Below are positions 41,742-45,210 of a DNA stretch of 45,210 nucleotides, piece by piece. The position numbers and the translations under genes are program-made. How positions within the stretch are numbered: position 1 is the first letter of the stretch; every line of letters begins with the position of its first letter. The DNA comes from Caldilineaceae bacterium (GTDB taxonomy: Bacteria > Chloroflexota > Anaerolineae > Caldilineales > Caldilineaceae). The notes beneath the pieces are model-generated. The model saw only the letters and a program-made list of their open reading frames with translations, made no database searches and had not been told where the DNA came from. The stretch is taken from the NCBI GenBank assembly GCA_026989655.1, contig JALSIX010000127.1:1-45210 (forward strand). The letters run 5' to 3'.

Positions 41742-42665
41742 TCATGTCGGCCCTCCAAGGGGCACCGCGGTCCGGATCCGATCCACGGTCCGGCGGAGCA
41801 GGCGACGCAGGAGCACGGCCACCATCTCGTGGCGATAGGCCGCGGAGGCCCGGTGTCGGCTGGTGCGCAGGCGGGCCTCCGCCTGCGCGGCCTGGATGAC
41901 CTGTTCCACCGCCCGGAGATCCGTGGGATCCGCGCCCCGGAGGGCCTGCTCTGCGGCCGTGGCTCGGAAGGGAACCGGACCCGCCGGCCCCAGGGCAATG
42001 GTGGCATGGGCCACGGTGCCCCGCTCCGGATCCAACCCCAGGCGCACCGCCGCCCCCAGGATGGGCAGGGCCACCCCCTGGGGGCGCATGATGCGATCGA
42101 ACGCGCTGGCCTCCCCCGGCCCTGGAGGGCGGAATCGGAACGCGGTGAGCATCTGGCCGGGCTGCAGGGTGTTGCGCCCTGGCCCAGCAAAGACCGCAGG
42201 CAGAGGATGCCAGGTGTAGTCCACCTGGCCCTCCCGCCAGGTCGCGATCTGGACCTGGGCATCCAAGGCCAGGAGGCCGACGGTGCCGTCCGCAGCCGGC
42301 AGGGCATGGGCCACGTTGCCCCCCAGGGTGGCCACATTGCGTACCTGGGGGCCTCCCACCACGCTGCAGGCCTCCACCAGACAGGTGGCTACCCGGCGCA
42401 GGGTGGGGTCCCGCTCGATCCGACCGTGGGTCACCGCGGCGCCGATCTGGATCCAGGGTTCCCGGTCGTCCTCCTGGATCTGGGTCAACTGGGGGATGTG
42501 GGTGATGTCCACCAGCATCTCCACCGGGGATTCGTGGCCCAGCTCCAGATCGAGCAGGAGATCGGTGCCCCCGGCCACGATCCGAGCCCGTTCGGGATGC
42601 TGGGCCAGGAGGGCCAGGGCCTCCTCCACGGTGGAAGGGGTGTGGTAGGATCGCCAACGGGTCAT
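41742..42665 (-). CDS. FAD-binding subunit of the molybdenum hydroxylase
   Basis: This 307-residue protein is the flavin subunit (CoxM/XdhB family) that passes electrons from the iron-sulfur clusters to an acceptor. FAD-binding motifs are ARIVAGGTDLLLDLELG near the N-terminus and NVATLGGNVAHALPAADGTV in the middle; the CO-dehydrogenase C-terminal flavoprotein domain follows. The ATG at 42665 has GGAGAG upstream, while the open frame extends 48 codons further without family similarity. It is the first gene of the leftward pair, 106 bases ahead of the large subunit. No maturation genes (XdhC-like) are present in the window. Confidence 0.92.
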   Translation of the reverse strand: MTRWRSYHTPSTVEEALALLAQHPERARIVAGGTDLLLDLELGHESPVEMLVDITHIPQLTQIQEDDREPWIQIGAAVTHGRIERDPTLRRVATCLVEACSVVGGPQVRNVATLGGNVAHALPAADGTVGLLALDAQVQIATWREGQVDYTWHPLPAVFAGPGRNTLQPGQMLTAFRFRPPGPGEASAFDRIMRPQGVALPILGAAVRLGLDPERGTVAHATIALGPAGPVPFRATAAEQALRGADPTDLRAVEQVIQAAQAEARLRTSRHRASAAYRHEMVAVLLRRLLRRTVDRIRTAVPLGGPT

Positions 42666-42726
42666 GGCTCTCTCCAGCGGGTGAGCGCGGTGGCAACCGG
42701 AAACACCTGGATGGACACGGACCTCA

Positions 42727-42758
42727 ATGGATGCCAACGGTGATGGATGCCAACGGTA
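42727..42758. repeat. 16-bp direct repeat in the leader of the hydroxylase genes
   Basis: ATGGATGCCAACGGTG (42727-42742) is followed directly by ATGGATGCCAACGGTA (42743-42758). The pair lies in the roughly 220-base leader of the leftward transcript and about 60 bases upstream of the FAD-subunit start. A regulator binding site is possible. Confidence 0.6.
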
Positions 42759-42808
42759 TCGGGTATCCACGGCGACGACACGGGGGCAGGGCCTCGAGGC
42801 ACTTTTCA

Positions 42809-42826
42809 CCGGGCGGGGCGGCCCGG
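42809..42826 (-). other. GC-rich hairpin in the hydroxylase leader
   Basis: CCGGGC (42809-42814) and GCCCGG (42821-42826) form a perfect 6-bp stem with a 6-base loop, inside the long leader of the leftward transcript. A cis-acting RNA element is possible, but no known riboswitch consensus was recognised. The remainder of the 42666-42999 gap holds the two promoters and the 16-bp direct repeat. Confidence 0.3.
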
Positions 42827-42889
42827 CGCCGCCGAGCTCGATCCGACAGGTGGCGAACTCGACGACCTCGATGCCGAAGTGTGGACCCT

Positions 42890-42918
42890 AGTATAGCAGA
42901 GAGCCGGTGCCAGGTAAA
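42890..42918 (-). promoter_or_regulatory. Promoter of the molybdenum hydroxylase genes
   Basis: On the minus strand TTTACC (42918-42913), 17 bases, and TGC-extended TATACT (42895-42890) form a good promoter. Transcription would begin near 42883 and run about 218 bases before the FAD-subunit ATG. Its -35 box is one base from the -35 box of the rightward HAD gene promoter, so the two are back to back. Confidence 0.65.
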
Positions 42919-42919
42919 G

Positions 42920-42949
42920 TTGAACGGAGGACGGCCCCCGTGGTAGAGT
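42920..42949 (+). promoter_or_regulatory. Promoter of the HAD/Nudix gene pair
   Basis: TTGAAC (42920-42925) and TAGAGT (42944-42949) lie 18 bases apart. The -10 box is only a partial match. Transcription would start near 42956, about 44 bases before the ATG at 43000. Confidence 0.45.
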
Positions 42950-42999
42950 AGACAGGTCCACCCCACCGAGCCCGTGGATCCGAGCCCTCTGGAGCGCGT

Positions 43000-44016
43000 A
43001 TGAGCGAGCAAGGCGAGGTGCCCTGCCCCGACCCCGACGACGAAACCCCCGGGCCCATGGAGCCCCTGACCCCAGAGGAGATGGAGGCCTTCCTGGCCCG
43101 GGTGCGGGCCCGCGCGGCCAACTTTCGCCCCGAGGATCTGGAAGGCCTGGGGCGGGAACCCGGGCCCGAGGAGGAGATGCCCGAGGTGGCCCTGGCCCCC
43201 CATGCCCTGGAGCGCCTCCAGGCGAACTTCTTCCCCGAACTGCCGGTGCGCCTGCGCCCTCGACGGCTGGTCCAGGGCATCTTCTTCGACTTCGACCACA
43301 CCCTGGCCCGGCTGAAACGGCCCCATGCCGAGCTGATGGAGGAAGGGGCCCGGGCGGCCCTGGCCTACATGCACGCGGTGGGCATGGCCGACCTGCCCGA
43401 GGACTTCTGGGAGAGCATCGTCGAGGCCCGCCTCTTCGCCCAGAAGAAGTCCGACGACGAGCAGGAGGAGCACATCGCCACGGACACCCTGAGCTTCCTC
43501 CTCCAGTTCTTCGGCTATCCGGCCTCGGAGATGGACCCGGACGTCCTGGAGCGGGCGGTGGACCTCTTCTACGCGCCGGAGATGGTGGCCTGGGAGCCCC
43601 TGCCCGGCGCCCACCAGGTCCTCCAAGAGCTGGTGGACCAAGGCTATCGCCTGGCCCTCATCGCCAACTTCCCCCACGACCGGGCCTTCCAACGGATGGT
43701 GGACTACACGGGGCTGCGGCCCTACTTCGACGTCTGCCTGAGCAGCGCGGCGGTGGAGTGGCGCAAGCCGGCCCGGGACATCTACGATCCGATCCTGAAG
43801 CGCTGGGATGTGGAGCCCTACGAGGTGGTGTGCGTGGGGGACAGCCTCCAGCACGACATCGCCGGAGGGCTGGAGCTGGGCGCGCGCACCGTCCACTGCC
43901 GGATGATCCCCCTGGCCGAGGACCGACGCATCGTGGCCCGGATCCGGCCCGACGCGGTGATCCACCACCTGCAGGAGCTGCCCGCCCTGATCCAGGTCTG
44001 GAGCGAGGAGCCGTGA
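43000..44016 (+). CDS. HAD-superfamily hydrolase with an acidic N-terminal extension
   Basis: This 338-residue protein is a haloacid dehalogenase-type phosphatase. Residues 1-90 are an acidic, Pro/Glu-rich extension not usual in the family. Motif I is FFDFDHTL with the nucleophile D97 and acid/base D99. Motif II is ALIANF, where the usual Ser/Thr is Ala. Motif III supplies the Lys of [11 protein letters not shown], and motif IV is [14 protein letters not shown] helical cap lies between motifs I and II. Its substrate is unknown, most likely a small phosphate ester. GGAG stands five bases before the ATG. The stop overlaps the Nudix gene start (GTGA), so the two are translated together and may act in one pathway. 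Confidence 0.88.
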   Translation: MSEQGEVPCPDPDDETPGPMEPLTPEEMEAFLARVRARAANFRPEDLEGLGREPGPEEEMPEVALAPHALERLQANFFPELPVRLRPRRLVQGIFFDFDHTLARLKRPHAELMEEGARAALAYMHAVGMADLPEDFWESIVEARLFAQKKSDDEQEEHIATDTLSFLLQFFGYPASEMDPDVLERAVDLFYAPEMVAWEPLPGAHQVLQELVDQGYRLALIANFPHDRAFQRMVDYTGLRPYFDVCLSSAAVEWRKPARDIYDPILKRWDVEPYEVVCVGDSLQHDIAGGLELGARTVHCRMIPLAEDRRIVARIRPDAVIHHLQELPALIQVWSEEP

Positions 44017-44510
44017 CCGCACCGCCCGCCGAGGCCCCGGATCCCATCCCCCGAGAGTACCCACCGGTACCCCGGGTAGGGGTGGCCGCGGTGGTCTTCG
44101 ACCCCCAAGGGCGGGCCCTGTTGGTGCTGCGGAGCCGCTCCCCCAGCCCAGGAATGTGGGGGCTCCCCGGGGGGCTGCTGCGCCTGGGCGAGAGCCTGCG
44201 GGACGGGGTCTGCCGGGAGGTGCGGGAGGAGTGCGGCGTCGCGATCCAGGTGGAGGGGTTGGCCGGGGTCTTTGAGCCCATCGAATGGGACGAACAGGGC
44301 CGGGTGCGCTATCACTATGTGGTGGTGGACTTCTGGGCCCGCTATCTCCAGGGGGAACCTCGGGCCGGGGACGACGCGGCCGCGGTCCAGTGGGTCGCCC
44401 TGGAGGATCTGGAGCACCTCCCCATGCACCCCGAGACCCGGCAGGTGATCCGCCTGGCCCATGCCCAGTGGCGGGCCACCCAGCGGGATCCACCGTCCCC
44501 GAACGTGTAG
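44013..44510 (+). CDS. Nudix hydrolase
   Basis: This 165-residue protein has a complete Nudix box, [20 protein letters not shown] then CGV, matching Gx5Ex7REUxEExGU. It hydrolyses a nucleoside diphosphate linked to some other group, with Mg bound by the box glutamates. The segments [20 protein letters not shown] and [10 protein letters not shown] are typical of the ADP-ribose or MutT-like branches. The start is GTG, overlapping the HAD gene stop in GTGA. The substrate is not determined by sequence. Confidence 0.92.
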   Translation: MTAPPAEAPDPIPREYPPVPRVGVAAVVFDPQGRALLVLRSRSPSPGMWGLPGGLLRLGESLRDGVCREVREECGVAIQVEGLAGVFEPIEWDEQGRVRYHYVVVDFWARYLQGEPRAGDDAAAVQWVALEDLEHLPMHPETRQVIRLAHAQWRATQRDPPSPNV

Positions 44511-44552
44511 GGGGCCAACCCCCTGCCATGGCCTTCGAGCCGTTCCGCTCCA

Positions 44553-44650
44553 TCCGTCTCCCGACTGGCGGGCCGGGTTCCGGCCAGGTGGAAGAGACCA
44601 CCGGGGAGAGAGACGGACACAGAGCGCGTCCCCAAGTCGTCCGCCTGGGC
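44553..44650 (+). ncRNA. ZTP riboswitch (pfl motif) upstream of purH
   Basis: The P1 stem pairs TCCGTCTC (44553-44560) with GAGACGGA (44610-44617). Next comes the conserved GACTGGCG (44563-44570), a GGCCGG/CCGGCC hairpin, and GGTGG (44587-44591) paired with CCACC (44598-44602) in the conserved CCACCGGGGAG. The 3' part is the signature CCGCCTGGGC (44641-44650), whose CGCC can pair with GGCG of the 5' part as the known pseudoknot. This element senses ZTP/ZMP, which builds up when 10-formyl-tetrahydrofolate is short, and controls purine and folate genes. PurH uses ZMP (AICAR) directly, so the context fits exactly. Confidence 0.9.
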
Positions 44651-44651
44651 T

Positions 44652-44697
44652 GGGGCAGCGAGATCGTGCCGTTCAACCGCTCTCGCTGCCCCTTTGT
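44652..44697 (+). terminator. Riboswitch-linked intrinsic terminator
   Basis: GGGGCAGCGAGA (44652-44663) and TCTCGCTGCCCC (44681-44692) form a perfect 12-bp stem with a 17-base loop, followed by TTTGT. It starts directly after the riboswitch's CCGCCTGGGC, so ligand binding can decide whether this hairpin forms. This indicates control by transcription termination. About 250 bases remain before the purH start at 44947, with nothing else recognised. Confidence 0.85.
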
Positions 44698-44946
44698 CGT
44701 GGGGGGCCGGAGAGGGCTCCATCTCCGTCTTTCGTCGGGTGCCGGGGCGGCCGCGCGAAACCCAGAACCCGGAAACCCCGTAGTGGTAGGTGTCGTGCGC
44801 CCATACAACCCTGAGCCCAACTGGATATCCCGAACCGGATCCCCGTTTGCGTGGACCCAGGCGTTCCCATCCATCCCAGACCGCGGAGTTCCCAGGCTCC
44901 GAGCCCACGCCCCGATTCCCAGATCGTCCACGCCCGGAGGTCATCC

Positions 44947-45210
44947 ATGCAGTCCGCACGCCATGCACTTCTCTCCGTCTCCGACAAGTCCGGCCTGGTG
45001 GACTTCGCCCGCCGGCTCCACGAGCAGGGATTCCGCCTCATCGCCAGCGGCGGCACCGGAAAGGTCCTGGCCCATGCGGGCCTGCCCGTCACCCCGGTGG
45101 AGGCGCTCACCGGCTTTCCCGAACTCCTGGGAGGCCGGGTCAAGACCCTGCATCCGGCCATCCACGGCGGGATCCTGGCCCGCCGCACCCCCGACCATCT
45201 GGAGGAGCTG
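44947..45210 (+). CDS. purH: Bifunctional AICAR formyltransferase/IMP cyclohydrolase, N-terminus only
   Basis: The first 88 residues are visible before the window ends. They begin the IMP cyclohydrolase (MGS-like) domain: [54 protein letters not shown] and [13 protein letters not shown]. These are the hallmarks of PurH, which catalyses the last two steps of purine synthesis in the cytoplasm. GGAGG lies seven bases before the ATG. Control by the ZTP riboswitch upstream follows from the arrangement. Confidence 0.95.
   Translation, partial: MQSARHALLSVSDKSGLVDFARRLHEQGFRLIASGGTGKVLAHAGLPVTPVEALTGFPELLGGRVKTLHPAIHGGILARRTPDHLEEL

Noticed and set aside
44509-44524. Small AGGGGG-CCAA-CCCCCT hairpin at the Nudix stop as a terminator
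   Set aside because: The loop is only four bases and no T-run follows, so support is too weak.

Overview
This is high-GC DNA with dense, mostly leftward or rightward gene blocks and short spacers. The gene content suggests a Chloroflexota bacterium, possibly of the Caldilineae/Anaerolineae type. The clues are surface proteins with long Pro/Thr linkers, lipoprotein binding proteins whose mature ends start CAAPAPP, a fused rhamnulose-phosphate aldolase/dehydrogenase, and a MurA with Asp in place of the catalytic Cys. This assignment is an inference from gene content; no 16S gene or phylogenetic marker search was possible.

Layout. 1-2907 (minus): the start of an unknown gene and alaS. 3366-5210 (plus): one ABC exporter half-transporter. 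5415-9020 (plus): a family-5 binding protein and two permeases of a peptide/nickel-type importer, without ATPases. 9045-12703 (minus): hyuA-hyuB, an ATP-dependent hydantoinase/oxoprolinase pair. 12873-14126 (minus): a RodZ-like membrane protein with an HTH domain. 14461-29815 (plus): a 15-kb L-rhamnose catabolic operon. 29846-34728 (minus): an S41 peptidase, a nucleotide-sugar epimerase and an unknown membrane protein. 34912-38503 (plus): murA and a PA14-domain lipoprotein. 38642-42665 (minus): a molybdenum hydroxylase of the xanthine dehydrogenase family. 43000-45210 (plus): a HAD phosphatase, a Nudix hydrolase and the start of purH behind a ZTP riboswitch.

The rhamnose operon reads as a complete pathway. 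A DeoR regulator is followed by a four-gene sugar ABC importer, a cytoplasmic GH78-type alpha-L-rhamnosidase, L-rhamnose isomerase, rhamnulokinase and a fused aldolase/lactaldehyde dehydrogenase. Two genes with no textbook role in rhamnose use sit in the middle: a DUF4037 nucleotidyltransferase-like protein and a URO-D-superfamily protein. The operon starts at a consensus sigma-70-type promoter (TTGACA-N17-TATAAT) whose -10 box runs into a perfect inverted repeat, AATGCA-AATG-TGCATT, the best candidate for the regulator's operator.

Regulatory DNA is unusually legible here. Consensus-like promoters can be placed before alaS, the ABC exporter, the peptide importer, the rhamnose operon, murA and the HAD gene, and three leftward genes have extended -10 (TGC) promoters. 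A ZTP riboswitch with a 12-bp terminator hairpin precedes purH. No tRNA, rRNA, insertion sequence, prophage or CRISPR array was seen.
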